A stretch of 64,000 nucleotides of DNA from assembly GCF_000739715.2 (NCBI RefSeq), contig NZ_BBJC02000001.1, forward strand, positions 697,315 to 761,314. Reading direction: 5' to 3'. Under the pieces are notes generated by a model, which saw nothing but the letters and a program-made list of their open reading frames with translations, had not been told where the DNA came from and ran no database searches. The DNA is from Falsirhodobacter sp. alg1. Lineage in GTDB: Bacteria > Pseudomonadota > Alphaproteobacteria > Rhodobacterales > Rhodobacteraceae. Shown here piece after piece: positions 35,929 to 45,612 of this stretch. The position numbers and the translations under genes are program-made. Position 1 is the stretch's first letter. Each line of letters starts with the position of its first letter.

Positions 35929-37221
35929 ATGAGAGCGGGCTACATCATTTCTGGCATCGGCCACGCGCTGTTCATTCTGTGGTTGCTTATCGGCGACTTC
36001 TTTAGCAGCGCGCCTCCTCCGTCACCCGCCGTGGCGGAAGTGTCGATCATGTCCGAAGCCGAGTTCAGCGAGCTTGTCTCTCAAAGCGAGGCGACATCCA
36101 AGGCAGAGCCGGATGCCGCCCCCGCATCTTCGATCGTGCCGCCAAGCCGTCCGGCGCCCGCGCCGACACCCGAGCCTGCGCCGGAACCCGAGCCGGAGCC
36201 GGAGGCTGTGGCCGAACCGACACCCGAGCCCGCCCCGCAGCCCGAACCGGAGCCTGCGCCCGTTACGCCTGCGCCGCGTCCGACGCCGGCCCCTGCAGCC
36301 CCCGAAGTTGCGGCTACGCCTGTGCCAGAGAGTGCAGCCCCGCAGGCCGTGCTTCCCCCCGCACCGGTAGAGCAGCCGACACTTTCGCCCGATTCCAGCC
36401 CGCGTCCGCGGCAGGCCCCGCGCGTTGCGCCCACCCCGGCAGAGGCCCCGCCGCCTGCCGCCGAAGTGGCCGAAACCCCGCAAGAGTCCGTGACCGAAGC
36501 GCCGGCGGAACGTCAGGCCGAGCCGACACCGCCGCAACCGCAGCAGGCCCCGCGCGAAGCGGCCAGCGAGGTTGTGCCCGAGCCTTCGCCACAGGCAAAT
36601 CTTGCGCCTGCTGGCAGCCCGCGCCCCCGTGACCGGCCACAACGTGCCGCAGCCCCGACCGAGGCCGCAACGCCGACTCAAACCACGCCTGCCGAGAAAC
36701 CGGCGCAGGCGGAAACGAAGCCTGCCCAATCCACTCCGGCGCAGACATCCAAACCCGCTACCCCGGCGAAACCCGCAACACCGGCCCCTGCGCGCACCGA
36801 AACGCCAAGCACAAGCAGTTCGGTCAACGATGCGCTGGCCGAGGCCTTGGGCAGCGGCAGTTCCACGACGCCCACGCGCAATGCCGCCCCGTCCGGCCCC
36901 CCGATGACATCGGGTGAAAAGGATTCGCTGCGTGTTGCCGTTCAGGCCTGCTGGAACGTCGGGTCCCTGTCGACCGAAGCGCTGCAAAGCACGGTCACCG
37001 TAGGCTTTGATGTGACACAGGATGGAAAACCGGTGTCCGCATCGCTGAAAATGGTGGATTCCAGTGGCGGTACGGCTGCAGGTGCGCAACAGGCATTCGA
37101 AGCGGCCCGCCGTGCCATCATCCGTTGCGGCGCATCGGGCTTTCCCTTGCCGCCCGAAAAGTACGAGCAATGGAAAGAAATCGAGATCGTGTTCAACCCT
37201 GCCAATATGCGCGTGAAGTGA
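35929..37221 (+). CDS. tolA: TolA-like protein with Pro/Glu-rich linker
   Basis: A 430-residue protein: an N-terminal transmembrane helix (about 3-23, [20 protein letters not shown]), a long low-complexity linker rich in Pro, Glu and Ala (about 60-315), and a C-terminal TonB/TolA-type domain (about 330-430) with [12 protein letters not shown] and [15 protein letters not shown]. It spans the periplasm and contacts TolB and Pal. The Pro/Glu-rich linker differs from the Ala/Lys/Glu coiled linker of E. coli TolA. GAGGG precedes the ATG at 35929. Confidence 0.92.
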   Translation: MRAGYIISGIGHALFILWLLIGDFFSSAPPPSPAVAEVSIMSEAEFSELVSQSEATSKAEPDAAPASSIVPPSRPAPAPTPEPAPEPEPEPEAVAEPTPEPAPQPEPEPAPVTPAPRPTPAPAAPEVAATPVPESAAPQAVLPPAPVEQPTLSPDSSPRPRQAPRVAPTPAEAPPPAAEVAETPQESVTEAPAERQAEPTPPQPQQAPREAASEVVPEPSPQANLAPAGSPRPRDRPQRAAAPTEAATPTQTTPAEKPAQAETKPAQSTPAQTSKPATPAKPATPAPARTETPSTSSSVNDALAEALGSGSSTTPTRNAAPSGPPMTSGEKDSLRVAVQACWNVGSLSTEALQSTVTVGFDVTQDGKPVSASLKMVDSSGGTAAGAQQAFEAARRAIIRCGASGFPLPPEKYEQWKEIEIVFNPANMRVK

Positions 37222-37245
37222 CGCGCGCTCTGGCGGCCCTATACT
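37218..37245 (+). promoter_or_regulatory. Possible internal promoter before tolB
   Basis: GTGACG and a good TATACT -10 element are spaced by 16 bases at the tolA stop, 32 bases before tolB. Confidence 0.35.
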
Positions 37246-37276
37246 CTGTTCGGAAACGAAACGCCTGAGGATCAGC

Positions 37277-38593
37277 ATGACCTTGTTCAGACCCCTCGCT
37301 ACGGCCCTTGCGATTGCGCTTTCCCTGACGGGCGGTGCCGCAATGGCCCAAAACGGACCTTTGCGGATTGAAATCACCGAAGGTGTGATCGAACCCTTGC
37401 CCTTTGCCGTTCCGGCCTTTTCCGGTGGCAGCAAGGTGGCCAACGATATCACACGCCTTGTGGCCGCGGACCTTTCGGGCACCGGCCTATTCCGTGAGAT
37501 CCCGTCTTCGGCCTACATCAGCCAGGTTTCCAGTTTCGATGCGCCGGTCGCCTTCAACGACTGGAAGGCGATCAACGCGCAGGCACTGATCACCGGCGCC
37601 GTCACCACGTCGGGCAATCAGGTGACCGTCAAGTTCCGTCTGTTCGACGTATTTGCAGGACAGCCGTTGGGTGACGGGCTGCAATTCACCGGCACGGCGG
37701 ATACGTGGCGCCGCATGGCGCATAAGGTGGCCGATGCCGTCTATAGCCGGATCACGGGCGAAGGCCCGTATTTTGACAGCCGCGTGGCCTTTGTGGCCGA
37801 AAGCGGATCGAAGGCTGCGCGTCAGAAACGTCTTGCAATCATGGATTATGATGGCGCGAATGTGCAGTACCTGACGGATGCCTCGGCGCTGGTGCTGGCC
37901 CCCCGCTTCTCGCCGCAGGGCAACCAGATCCTGTTCACCTCCTATGCCTCGGGCTTTCCGCGCATCAACGTGATGAATGCGGCAAACCTGCAGACACGTT
38001 CGCTGGATCAGCAGCCCGGCACGATGACCTTCGCACCGCGCTTTTCACCCAATGGGCGCACGGTGGTCTTCAGCCTGGAACAGGGTGGCAACTCGGATCT
38101 TTATACACTCGATACGCAATCCGGCCAGCGGCGCCAGCTGACGAATTCGCCTTCGATCGAAACCGGCCCCAGCTTTTCCCCCGACGGCTCGCAGATCACT
38201 TTCGAAAGTGACCGGTCGGGAACATCGCAGATCTACGTGATGTCTGCGAATGGCGGAGAGGCGCGCCGGATCTCGGCAGGGGACGGGCGCTACAATACGC
38301 CGGTCTGGTCGCCGCGCGGAGATCTGATCGCCTTTACCAAACAGTCCGAGGGCCGTTTCCACATCGGCGTCATGCGTACCGATGGCAGCGAGGAGCGTCT
38401 GCTGACCTCCTCCTTCCTTGATGAGGGGCCGACATGGGCACCGAACGGCCGTGTGCTGATGTTCACCCGTGAAAGCGCGGGGGCCGATGGTGCCGCGGCG
38501 CTCTATTCGGTGGATATTTCGGGGCGCAACCTGAAACGTGTGCCGACACCGGGGGCCGCATCCGACCCGGCATGGTCGCCGCTTCTTCCATAA
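37277..38593 (+). CDS. tolB: TolB periplasmic beta-propeller
   Basis: A 438-residue protein with a signal peptide ending near AAMAQ, an N-terminal alpha/beta domain (about 28-165) and a six-bladed propeller (about 170-435) with repeated FSPxG motifs such as [13 protein letters not shown] and SPNGRTVVF. It binds Pal and TolA. It is followed by a small hairpin before pal. Confidence 0.96.
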   Translation: MTLFRPLATALAIALSLTGGAAMAQNGPLRIEITEGVIEPLPFAVPAFSGGSKVANDITRLVAADLSGTGLFREIPSSAYISQVSSFDAPVAFNDWKAINAQALITGAVTTSGNQVTVKFRLFDVFAGQPLGDGLQFTGTADTWRRMAHKVADAVYSRITGEGPYFDSRVAFVAESGSKAARQKRLAIMDYDGANVQYLTDASALVLAPRFSPQGNQILFTSYASGFPRINVMNAANLQTRSLDQQPGTMTFAPRFSPNGRTVVFSLEQGGNSDLYTLDTQSGQRRQLTNSPSIETGPSFSPDGSQITFESDRSGTSQIYVMSANGGEARRISAGDGRYNTPVWSPRGDLIAFTKQSEGRFHIGVMRTDGSEERLLTSSFLDEGPTWAPNGRVLMFTRESAGADGAAALYSVDISGRNLKRVPTPGAASDPAWSPLLP

Positions 38594-38600
38594 TCCTCAT

Positions 38601-38619
38601 CGCTCCGTTTGCCGGAGCG
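38601..38619. terminator. Hairpin between tolB and pal
   Basis: CGCTCCG, TTTGC loop, CGGAGCG. No T-run follows, so it may be an attenuator or an mRNA-stability element setting the higher Pal level. Confidence 0.35.
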
Positions 38620-38666
38620 GTGAAACCTGCTATCCTTCGCCCAGAATGTAATTAAAGGACGTGTCG

Positions 38667-39218
38667 ATGACCTTTCTCCCCAAGGCCCTCATGTTGGTCG
38701 CGGTGCTTGGCCTTGCGGCCTGTAACAACCCCAACCGCTTTGGTGCGGGTGGTGCAAACGCTTATGGCGCCAATGGCGGCGCCGGTGGTGCTGGCGGCTA
38801 TGGCGCGGGCGGCGTAGGTACATCGGCCTTGGGCAGCGCAAGCGACCCGAACTCGGTCGCATATTTCCAGCAGACGCTGGGGGATCGCATCCTGTTCGCC
38901 TATGACCAATCCACCGTTTCGGACGAAGGTCGCCAGATCCTGCAGGGGCAGGCGCAATGGCTGAACGCGCATCCGCAATACGCTGTGATCGTTGAGGGCC
39001 ATGCCGACGAGAAAGGCACGCGCGACTACAACCTTGCCCTTGGTGCCCGCCGTGCATCCTCGGCACAGGACTTCCTGATCTCGCAGGGCGTAACCCCCAG
39101 CCGGATCCGCACCGTATCCTATGGCAAGGAACGCCCGGCAGAAACCTGTTCGGCTGAATCGTGCTATGCCCAGAACCGCCGTGCGGTCACGGTTCTGCAG
39201 TCCGGCGCGGGGTCCTGA
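38667..39218 (+). CDS. pal: Pal peptidoglycan-associated lipoprotein
   Basis: A 183-residue lipoprotein with lipobox LAAC (GLAACNNP), a Gly/Ala-rich linker (about 27-55), and an OmpA-type peptidoglycan-binding domain (VIVEGHADEKGTRDYNLALG). AAAGGA seven bases before 38667 supports this ATG; a GTG six bases earlier is less likely. It tethers the outer membrane to peptidoglycan. Confidence 0.96.
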   Translation: MTFLPKALMLVAVLGLAACNNPNRFGAGGANAYGANGGAGGAGGYGAGGVGTSALGSASDPNSVAYFQQTLGDRILFAYDQSTVSDEGRQILQGQAQWLNAHPQYAVIVEGHADEKGTRDYNLALGARRASSAQDFLISQGVTPSRIRTVSYGKERPAETCSAESCYAQNRRAVTVLQSGAGS

Positions 39219-39221
39219 TCC

Positions 39222-40037
39222 ATGCGTCTGGCTTTGGTCCTGACGCTGGCATTGTTGCCCGCTTCTGCGTTCGCGCAGGATCGGGCGCAGTCGCTGGCCG
39301 ATATCCAGGCCGAGCTGTCGCAGCTTGAAGGACAGTTCAACAGCCTGAAGAACGAACTGGTTTCCACCGGTGCGATCAGCAGCGGTGCAGCCGGTGGATC
39401 GGCGCTACAACGGCTGGATTCGATCGAATCCGCCATCCAGCGCCTGACTGCCCGCACCGAAGAGGTGGAAATGCGGGTGAACCGGATCGCGACCGACGGC
39501 ACGAACCGTCTGGGCGATCTGCAATTCCGTGTAACCGAACTGGAGGGCGGCGATATCGGCGCCCTGCCTCCAACCACTCCGCTGGGGCAAAGTGCATCTT
39601 CGGCACCTGCCACATCCCCCGCACCGGCTGCTTCGGCCGGTAGCACGCAGCTTGCCGTGCAAGAGCAAGCAGATTTTGACCGGGCCAAGGGGGTGCTCGG
39701 TCAGGGTGACTTTCGTGCCGCCGCGGACCAGCTTGAGGCCTTTGCCACGACCTACACGGGCGGGCAACTGACCTATGAAGCGCTGTATCTGCGCGGTGAG
39801 GCCCTGACGAAACTGGGACAGACGGCAGATGCTGCGCGGTCCTATCTGGACGCCTTCTCGGGTGATCCGGACGGGCCACGGGCCGCGGATGCGCTGTTGC
39901 GTGTCGGACAACGTCTGGGGGATCTGGGGAAAACGCAGGATGCCTGCATCACCCTGGCCGAGGTGTCGAACCGTTTCGCATCCGCCCCTGCTGCGGCAGA
40001 GGCACAGACCACGGCGCAGGGGCTGCGCTGCAACTGA
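39222..40037 (+). CDS. cpoB: CpoB/YbgF cell-division coordinator
   Basis: A 271-residue secreted protein. A signal peptide ends near SAFAQ; a trimerising coiled coil follows (about 22-105, ADIQAELSQLEGQFNSLKNE), then a Pro/Ala linker and TPR-like repeats (about 145-270). CpoB links Tol-Pal to septal peptidoglycan synthesis. It lies three bases after pal and its TGATG overlaps tilS. Confidence 0.93.
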   Translation: MRLALVLTLALLPASAFAQDRAQSLADIQAELSQLEGQFNSLKNELVSTGAISSGAAGGSALQRLDSIESAIQRLTARTEEVEMRVNRIATDGTNRLGDLQFRVTELEGGDIGALPPTTPLGQSASSAPATSPAPAASAGSTQLAVQEQADFDRAKGVLGQGDFRAAADQLEAFATTYTGGQLTYEALYLRGEALTKLGQTADAARSYLDAFSGDPDGPRAADALLRVGQRLGDLGKTQDACITLAEVSNRFASAPAAAEAQTTAQGLRCN

Positions 40038-41227
40038 TGCCACAAGTGCGGTTTCTTGAAGGCCTGGGACCGGTACCGCCGGTTCTGGGCCTTGCCGTTT
40101 CTGGCGGCGGCGATTCGATGGCCTTGCTGGTGATGGCGATAGAGGCGGGGCTGACGTGCCGCGTCGTCACCGTAGAGCACGGGTTGCGCCCCGAGGCTGC
40201 GACCGAAGCCGAGGATGTGGCACGCTTTTGTGCACATCGGGGGATCCCGCATAGCACGCTGACATGGCGGTGGGACGGCACCGGCAATCTGTCGGACGCC
40301 GCGCGGCGCGGGCGCAGGGCGCTGATCGCCGGATGGGCCCGGCAGAACGGCATCGCCGATGTCGCCCTCGGGCATACCCGCGATGATGTGGCCGAGACAT
40401 TCCTGATGCGGCTTGCGCGCGGGGCGGGGCTGGATGGCCTGTCAGCCATGCGCGCCCGCTGGACTGAACATGGAATCGCATGGCATCGCCCCCTGTTGGA
40501 TATGGGGCGGGAGGAGTTGCGGGATATATTGAAGGCCCGCCGGATCGGCTGGGCCGAAGATCCGTCGAACTTTGATCCGAAATACGAACGTGCCCGTACG
40601 CGCGCGGCGATGGCCGATCTGCCATTGGGCCTGACACCGGCACGGCTGGCGGATGTTGCAGGCCATCTGGCCGAAGCCCGCCGCGCACTGGATATGGCCA
40701 CGCGCCAAGCGGCCCATGACCGGTCGCGGGTGGAAGGTGGTGATATTCTTATCCGCACGGCGGGCCTTGATCCCGAAATTCTGCGGCGGCTGGTCTGCGA
40801 GGCGATTCTCTGGCTGCGCGGGGCGGGGTATGCCCCTCGTGGTGCCGCCTTGCGGCGGGCAATCGATCAGGCATTGGCAGGGCAGCGCGCCCAGTTGCAG
40901 GGATGCGGCATGGTGGCGCAGGAGACGGAGCTGCGGCTCTATCGTGAATGGCAGGCCGTTCGGGATATCTGCGTTCCGGTGGGGCAGGTATGGGATGGCT
41001 GGCAGGTGCAGGGTGATGCGCCCTCAGGCAGCATGGTCCGCGCACTTGGGGCCGAAGGGCTGCGGCAGTGCGCGGATTGGCGCGCGGCAGGATTGCCCCG
41101 GGCCAGCCTGATCGCCTCTCCCTCGGTGTGGGCCAAGGGGGTGCTGATCGCTGCCCCGCTGGTAAAAAACACCGGGGAATGGCGTGCAACACGGGCGGCT
41201 TGGCCGATGATGCCTTTATCGCATTGA
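40037..41227 (+). CDS. tilS: TilS tRNA(Ile) lysidine synthetase
   Basis: A 396-residue protein with the PP-loop ATP-binding motif [13 protein letters not shown] and the family motif ARLRGAR-like [12 protein letters not shown]. TilS makes lysidine at position 34 of the AUA-reading tRNA(Ile). It is coupled to cpoB by a one-base overlap. The C-terminus is shorter and more divergent than in E. coli. Confidence 0.93.
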   Translation: MPQVRFLEGLGPVPPVLGLAVSGGGDSMALLVMAIEAGLTCRVVTVEHGLRPEAATEAEDVARFCAHRGIPHSTLTWRWDGTGNLSDAARRGRRALIAGWARQNGIADVALGHTRDDVAETFLMRLARGAGLDGLSAMRARWTEHGIAWHRPLLDMGREELRDILKARRIGWAEDPSNFDPKYERARTRAAMADLPLGLTPARLADVAGHLAEARRALDMATRQAAHDRSRVEGGDILIRTAGLDPEILRRLVCEAILWLRGAGYAPRGAALRRAIDQALAGQRAQLQGCGMVAQETELRLYREWQAVRDICVPVGQVWDGWQVQGDAPSGSMVRALGAEGLRQCADWRAAGLPRASLIASPSVWAKGVLIAAPLVKNTGEWRATRAAWPMMPLSH

Positions 41228-41294
41228 ACCCACCGCCCGAATGCTTATCTTACCCGCAACGCTTTTGGGCGGCACCAAATCGGGAGAGAAGACT

Positions 41295-43193
41295 TTGGGG
41301 AACGCGCGCAACATTGCCTTTTGGGTGGTCCTGTTCCTCCTGGTGCTGGCACTCTTTAACCTGTTCAGCGGTGGAAGCGCCGGCAATGCCGCACGCTCGA
41401 TCTCGTTTTCGGACTTTATCGAGCGCGTGGACAGCGATCAGGTGGCATCGGTCACGCTGGATGGTGAACGCATCACCTTCCGCGGCAACGACGGAAACCA
41501 GTATGTGGCGATCAAGCCGCAGGGTGAGAACGTCACGGACCGTCTTATCGACAAGAACGTGGAGGTTCGTGCCGAGCCGCAGGAACAATCCGGGTTCCTG
41601 TCGCTCATCTCGCTCTGGCTGCCATTCATCGTGCTGATCGGCATCTGGATCTTCTTCATGAACCGCATGCAGGGCGGCGGCAAAGGGGGGGCGATGGGCT
41701 TTGGCAAATCGCGGGCCAAGTTGCTGACCGAAAAGCATGGCCGTGTCACATTCGACGATGTGGCCGGTATTGATGAGGCCAAGGAAGAGCTGGAAGAGAT
41801 CGTGGAATTCCTGCGGAACCCGCAGAAATTCAGCCGTCTTGGCGGCAAGATCCCCAAGGGGGCGCTGCTGGTCGGCCCTCCGGGAACGGGTAAGACGCTT
41901 CTGGCACGGGCGATTGCGGGGGAAGCGGGCGTTCCGTTCTTCACCATCTCTGGTTCGGATTTCGTGGAAATGTTTGTGGGTGTAGGGGCCAGCCGTGTCC
42001 GTGACATGTTCGAACAGGCCAAGAAGAACGCGCCCTGTATCGTTTTCATCGACGAGATCGACGCCGTGGGCCGCGCCCGTGGTGTGGGGATCGGCGGCGG
42101 TAATGATGAACGCGAGCAGACGCTGAACCAGCTGCTGGTCGAGATGGACGGCTTTGAGGCGAACGAAGGTGTGATCATCGTCGCCGCAACCAACCGCAAG
42201 GATGTGCTGGACCCTGCGCTGCTGCGTCCGGGCCGGTTCGACCGCCAGATCCAGGTGCCGAACCCCGACATCAAGGGCCGGGAAAAGATCCTGACCGTAC
42301 ATGCGCGCAAGGTTCCTTTGGGTCCGAACGTCGATCTGCGTCTGATCGCCCGCGGCACGCCCGGCTTTTCGGGTGCCGACCTGATGAACCTGGTGAACGA
42401 GGCTGCCCTGATGGCGGCACGGATCGGTCGCCGGTTCGTGTCGATGGACGATTTCGAGAATGCCAAGGACAAGGTCATGATGGGGGCCGAGCGCCGCTCC
42501 ATGGTGCTGACGCCTGACCAGAAGGAAAAGGTTGCCTATCACGAGGCAGGCCATGCGATCGTCGGGATGGCGCTGCCGAAATGTGATCCGGTCTACAAGG
42601 CTACGATCATTCCGCGTGGGGGTGCCTTGGGGATGGTTGTCAGCCTTCCGGAAATGGACCGGCTGCAAATCTTCAAGGATGAAAGCAAGCAGAAGATTGC
42701 CATGACGATGGCAGGTAAGGCCGCCGAAATCATGAAGTATGGCGAAGAGGGCGTTTCCTCGGGCCCTGCGGGCGATATCCAACAGGCAAGCGCGCTTGCA
42801 CGGGCCATGGTGATGCGTTGGGGAATGTCGGATGCCATTGGCAACATCGACTACGCCGAGGCGCATCAGGGCTATCAGGGGCAAACGGGTGGCTTCTCGG
42901 TATCGGCCGATACAAAGAACATGATCGAGGCCGAGGTGAAACGTCTGATCGATGAAGGATATGAGACCGCCGTCCGCATCCTGAACGAACAGGCCGAAGG
43001 ATTTGAGCGTCTGGCAAAGGGCCTGCTTGAATATGAAACCCTGACCGGGAACCAGATTCGCAAGGTCATTGCCGGTGAGCCGATTGACGAGGAAGACGAC
43101 AACGATCGTTCATCCGGAACCGGCTCTATTGCGGCCATTCCGAAGACACGCCCGCGGACAACGGGTGAGGGGCTGGCAGAGCCTTCGGCATAA
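41295..43193 (+). CDS. ftsH: FtsH membrane AAA+ zinc protease
   Basis: A 632-residue protein: two N-terminal helices (about 4-22 and 103-120), an AAA+ domain with Walker [13 protein letters not shown] and Walker [13 protein letters not shown], the SRH region, and the zinc-protease motif HEAGHAI. I start at TTG 41295 (GGGAGAGAAGAC before it), giving the usual [12 protein letters not shown]-terminus; an ATG at 41241 would add 18 residues. It degrades unfolded and regulatory membrane proteins. Confidence 0.95.
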   Translation: MGNARNIAFWVVLFLLVLALFNLFSGGSAGNAARSISFSDFIERVDSDQVASVTLDGERITFRGNDGNQYVAIKPQGENVTDRLIDKNVEVRAEPQEQSGFLSLISLWLPFIVLIGIWIFFMNRMQGGGKGGAMGFGKSRAKLLTEKHGRVTFDDVAGIDEAKEELEEIVEFLRNPQKFSRLGGKIPKGALLVGPPGTGKTLLARAIAGEAGVPFFTISGSDFVEMFVGVGASRVRDMFEQAKKNAPCIVFIDEIDAVGRARGVGIGGGNDEREQTLNQLLVEMDGFEANEGVIIVAATNRKDVLDPALLRPGRFDRQIQVPNPDIKGREKILTVHARKVPLGPNVDLRLIARGTPGFSGADLMNLVNEAALMAARIGRRFVSMDDFENAKDKVMMGAERRSMVLTPDQKEKVAYHEAGHAIVGMALPKCDPVYKATIIPRGGALGMVVSLPEMDRLQIFKDESKQKIAMTMAGKAAEIMKYGEEGVSSGPAGDIQQASALARAMVMRWGMSDAIGNIDYAEAHQGYQGQTGGFSVSADTKNMIEAEVKRLIDEGYETAVRILNEQAEGFERLAKGLLEYETLTGNQIRKVIAGEPIDEEDDNDRSSGTGSIAAIPKTRPRTTGEGLAEPSA

Positions 43194-43221
43194 CGCCTGC
43201 TGCCTGACAAACAAGATTATG

Positions 43222-43248
43222 ACGTCGGCCGAAAGGCCGGCGTTTTTC
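43222..43248 (+). terminator. ftsH terminator
   Basis: ACGTCGGCC, GAAA loop, GGCCGGCGT, then TTTTT. It lies about 28 bases after the ftsH stop. Confidence 0.85.
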
Positions 43249-43343
43249 ATGGCATCACAGGCCGGACCGGCTTTTCCGCCATTGCAAAACCGCAATTCAT
43301 AATTTGTTCCATCGCATCATATGGAACCGGCAAGGATCCGCTT

Positions 43344-43359
43344 GTTGCGATTTCGCAAC
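43344..43359. promoter_or_regulatory. Palindrome GTTGCGA-TT-TCGCAAC
   Basis: A perfect seven-base inverted repeat, also readable as TTGCG-N4-CGCAA, the geometry of a Crp/Fnr-type operator. It lies about 60 bases before the CHAP gene. The binding protein is unknown. Confidence 0.4.
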
Positions 43360-43419
43360 ATTGCCTGAAAATCACTTTCAATAGAGTTTGTCCGCAAGCA
43401 ACAACGTGGGGACGGACGG

Positions 43420-43977
43420 ATGAAGGTATCGGGCTGGTTTAGCGCACTTGCGGCAATTTGCGTTATTGCAACAGGTGCGACAAATGAGGCCCATGCCGAA
43501 GCGAACAGCCGCACCGTCGTCGTCGCCAATGTATCCCCCGCCGATATCCAGCAAGCCACCCGCCGTGCCACGGCCGAAGTAGGTCATCTGCGCCGTATCT
43601 GGTGCGTTCCCTTTGCGCGGGCGGTGTCGGGCGTCGATATCCGTGGAAACGCATCCACGTGGTGGGGGCAGGCTGCGGACCGCTATCCCCGTGGCCAGGT
43701 GCCGATCCGGGGCGCCGTGTTGAACTTCCGCAGTTCCAGCGCGATGCCCATGGGCCATGTTGCCGTCGTGTCCGAGGTCATCGATGCGCGGACCATCAAG
43801 GTGGTTCAGGCGAACTGGACACGCAACAAGATCACCGTAGATGCTGTTCGTGACGTATCCGAGGCGAATGACTGGTCGCAGGTTCGTGTGGAATACAATG
43901 ATGACAATTTTGGCCGCGTGAACCCTGCCTATGGTTTCATCTACCGCCCGGCAACCGAGGTTCTGGCCAGCAACTGA
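43420..43977 (+). CDS. Secreted CHAP-domain hydrolase
   Basis: A 185-residue protein with a signal peptide ending near AHAEA. A CHAP domain follows with the catalytic Cys in RIWCVPFARAVSG (C62) and His in MGHVAVVSEV (H113). CHAP enzymes cut peptidoglycan peptides or related amide bonds. It is a single gene with its own leader; a palindromic operator precedes it. It could remodel the wall at division or on stress. Confidence 0.88.
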   Translation: MKVSGWFSALAAICVIATGATNEAHAEANSRTVVVANVSPADIQQATRRATAEVGHLRRIWCVPFARAVSGVDIRGNASTWWGQAADRYPRGQVPIRGAVLNFRSSSAMPMGHVAVVSEVIDARTIKVVQANWTRNKITVDAVRDVSEANDWSQVRVEYNDDNFGRVNPAYGFIYRPATEVLASN

Positions 43978-43985
43978 TGCCGTGA

Positions 43986-44015
43986 TTGACCCTTGTGGTA
44001 CCCGCCCGCTATGAC
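43986..44015 (+). promoter_or_regulatory. Predicted folD promoter
   Basis: TTGACC and TATGAC are separated by 18 bases, about 28 bases before the folD ATG. The -35 element begins 8 bases after the CHAP stop. Confidence 0.55.
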
Positions 44016-44042
44016 GGGGCATCACGGCAATAGGGGAAATCT

Positions 44043-44930
44043 ATGACGGCCACGATCATCGACGGAAAGGCTTTTGCCGCGCAGGTGCGCGCTCAGGTTA
44101 CAACCCATGTCGCCATGCTGAAGGAAAAGGGGATCGTGCCCGGCCTTGCGGTGGTTCTGGTCGGAAACGATCCCGCGTCGGATGTCTATGTCACCAGCAA
44201 GGGCAAGATGACGCGCGAAGTCGGGATGGAGGGGTTCGAGCATCGCCTGCCTGATACGACATCCGAAGCGGATCTGCTGGCGCTGATCGATCAGCTCAAT
44301 CAGGATGACAAGGTTCACGGCATTCTGGTCCAACTGCCGCTTCCTGCCCATATGGATTCGGCCAAGGTCATCAATGCCCTTGATCCGGCAAAGGACGTTG
44401 ACGGTTTCCACATTCTGAACGTCGGGCTGCTGGGGACAGGCCAGAAGGCCATGGTTCCCTGCACCCCCTTGGGGTCGTTGATGATGTTGCGCGATCATCA
44501 TGGCAGCCTTTCGGGGCTTCATGCCGTGGTGCTGGGCCGCTCCAACATTGTGGGCAAGCCGATGGCGCAATTGTTGCTGAATGACAGCTGCACAGTCACC
44601 ATCGCCCATTCGCGCACCAAGGATCTGCCTGCCCTGTGCCGGACTGCGGATATTCTGGTCGCGGCCGTCGGGCGTCCCGAAATGGTTACTGGTGACTGGA
44701 TCAAGCCCGGTGCCACCGTCATCGACGTCGGGATCAACCGGATAGAGCGTGACGGCAAGAAGCGGCTTATGGGGGACGTGGAATTTGCAAGCGCGGCAGC
44801 GGTTGCCGGAGCCATCACACCGGTGCCGGGTGGCGTCGGCCCCATGACCATTGCCTGCCTACTGGCGAATACGGTCACGGCCTGCTGCCGCGCCAATGGC
44901 CTTGCGGAGCCGGAGGGGCTGACGCCCTGA
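44043..44930 (+). CDS. folD: FolD methylene-THF dehydrogenase/cyclohydrolase
   Basis: A 295-residue bifunctional enzyme of the folate cycle. The substrate motif [17 protein letters not shown] carries the catalytic Lys, and the NADP motif is [14 protein letters not shown]; the end has [16 protein letters not shown]. It interconverts 5,10-methylene- and 10-formyl-THF. GGGGAAA precedes the start. It converges on pdeM. Confidence 0.97.
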   Translation: MTATIIDGKAFAAQVRAQVTTHVAMLKEKGIVPGLAVVLVGNDPASDVYVTSKGKMTREVGMEGFEHRLPDTTSEADLLALIDQLNQDDKVHGILVQLPLPAHMDSAKVINALDPAKDVDGFHILNVGLLGTGQKAMVPCTPLGSLMMLRDHHGSLSGLHAVVLGRSNIVGKPMAQLLLNDSCTVTIAHSRTKDLPALCRTADILVAAVGRPEMVTGDWIKPGATVIDVGINRIERDGKKRLMGDVEFASAAAVAGAITPVPGGVGPMTIACLLANTVTACCRANGLAEPEGLTP

Positions 44931-44934
44931 CCTT

Positions 44935-45609
44935 TCAGGCCCGTCGCTTTCGGGGCAACGCGGTTTTGGTATGAACAGGAACGACGATTGTGCGTTGGCC
45001 GGTCAATACGGCCAGCGCATCCGGCCCCATCAGGGGCAACAGGGCGGGGTCTGTGCACCAAAGCCCGCCGGTGTAGGTTCCATAGGCCGGCATGATCACA
45101 TGCCGCCCGTCGATCAGAAATGCCGGGCGTGCCGTGCCTGCCAGTTTTGCCTTGGGGTGGTAATGCCCCGAAACCTCGGTGCCGATGCCGGTTGCGATAT
45201 GGCGCAGCGCAAGCCCTTCGATCTCCATCTGGGCCAGATGCGTTCCGCCCACATCCAACGGGGCCGGATCGTGATTGCCCGCAATCCAGATCCAAGTCCG
45301 GCCCGCCATGAGACGCGTCAGCCATGACAGTTCATCCGGACCCAGAACCGCCTCGGCATCATCAAAGCTGTCTCCGAGGCAGATCACCGTCAGCGCATCC
45401 ATCTTGCTGATGTCTGTATCCAGCCGCAGCAGGGTATCGCGGCTTTCATAGGGGGGAAGAAGGGCGCCGCCACGGCGGGCCAACCGTTCGGCTTTGCCGA
45501 AATGTAGATCGGCCACGATCAGGGTCCGCTGTGCGGCCCACCAAAGCGCACCAGAAGGCAGGGCCAGCAATGCAGCCCCGCCAAGAGTGAAGGCAAAGCC
45601 TTCAGTCAA
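44935..45609 (-). CDS. pdeM: PdeM-type metallophosphoesterase
   Basis: A 224-residue calcineurin-like phosphoesterase with metal motifs VADLHFGK, LGDSFDDAE, AGNHDP and GHYHPKA. This set, and the length, match the ligase-associated DNA-damage-response endonuclease family PdeM. That family usually sits beside a LigD/Lhr helicase cluster, which is absent here. It is three bases after ychF and likely co-transcribed. Confidence 0.85.
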   Translation of the reverse strand: MTEGFAFTLGGAALLALPSGALWWAAQRTLIVADLHFGKAERLARRGGALLPPYESRDTLLRLDTDISKMDALTVICLGDSFDDAEAVLGPDELSWLTRLMAGRTWIWIAGNHDPAPLDVGGTHLAQMEIEGLALRHIATGIGTEVSGHYHPKAKLAGTARPAFLIDGRHVIMPAYGTYTGGLWCTDPALLPLMGPDALAVLTGQRTIVVPVHTKTALPRKRRA

Positions 45610-45612
45610 TGA

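Noticed and set aside
36150-36330. Repeated Pro/Glu codons looking like a tandem or CRISPR array
   Set aside because: The units are irregular, in frame and part of the TolA stalk, with no constant repeat or spacer.
36022-37482. Arg/Gly-rich minus-strand frame opposite tolA
   Set aside because: It mirrors the Pro/Glu/Ala codons of the TolA stalk and has no independent support.
41250-42884. 544-residue minus-strand frame opposite ftsH
   Set aside because: Shadow of the ftsH codon pattern; His/Arg-rich and without motifs.
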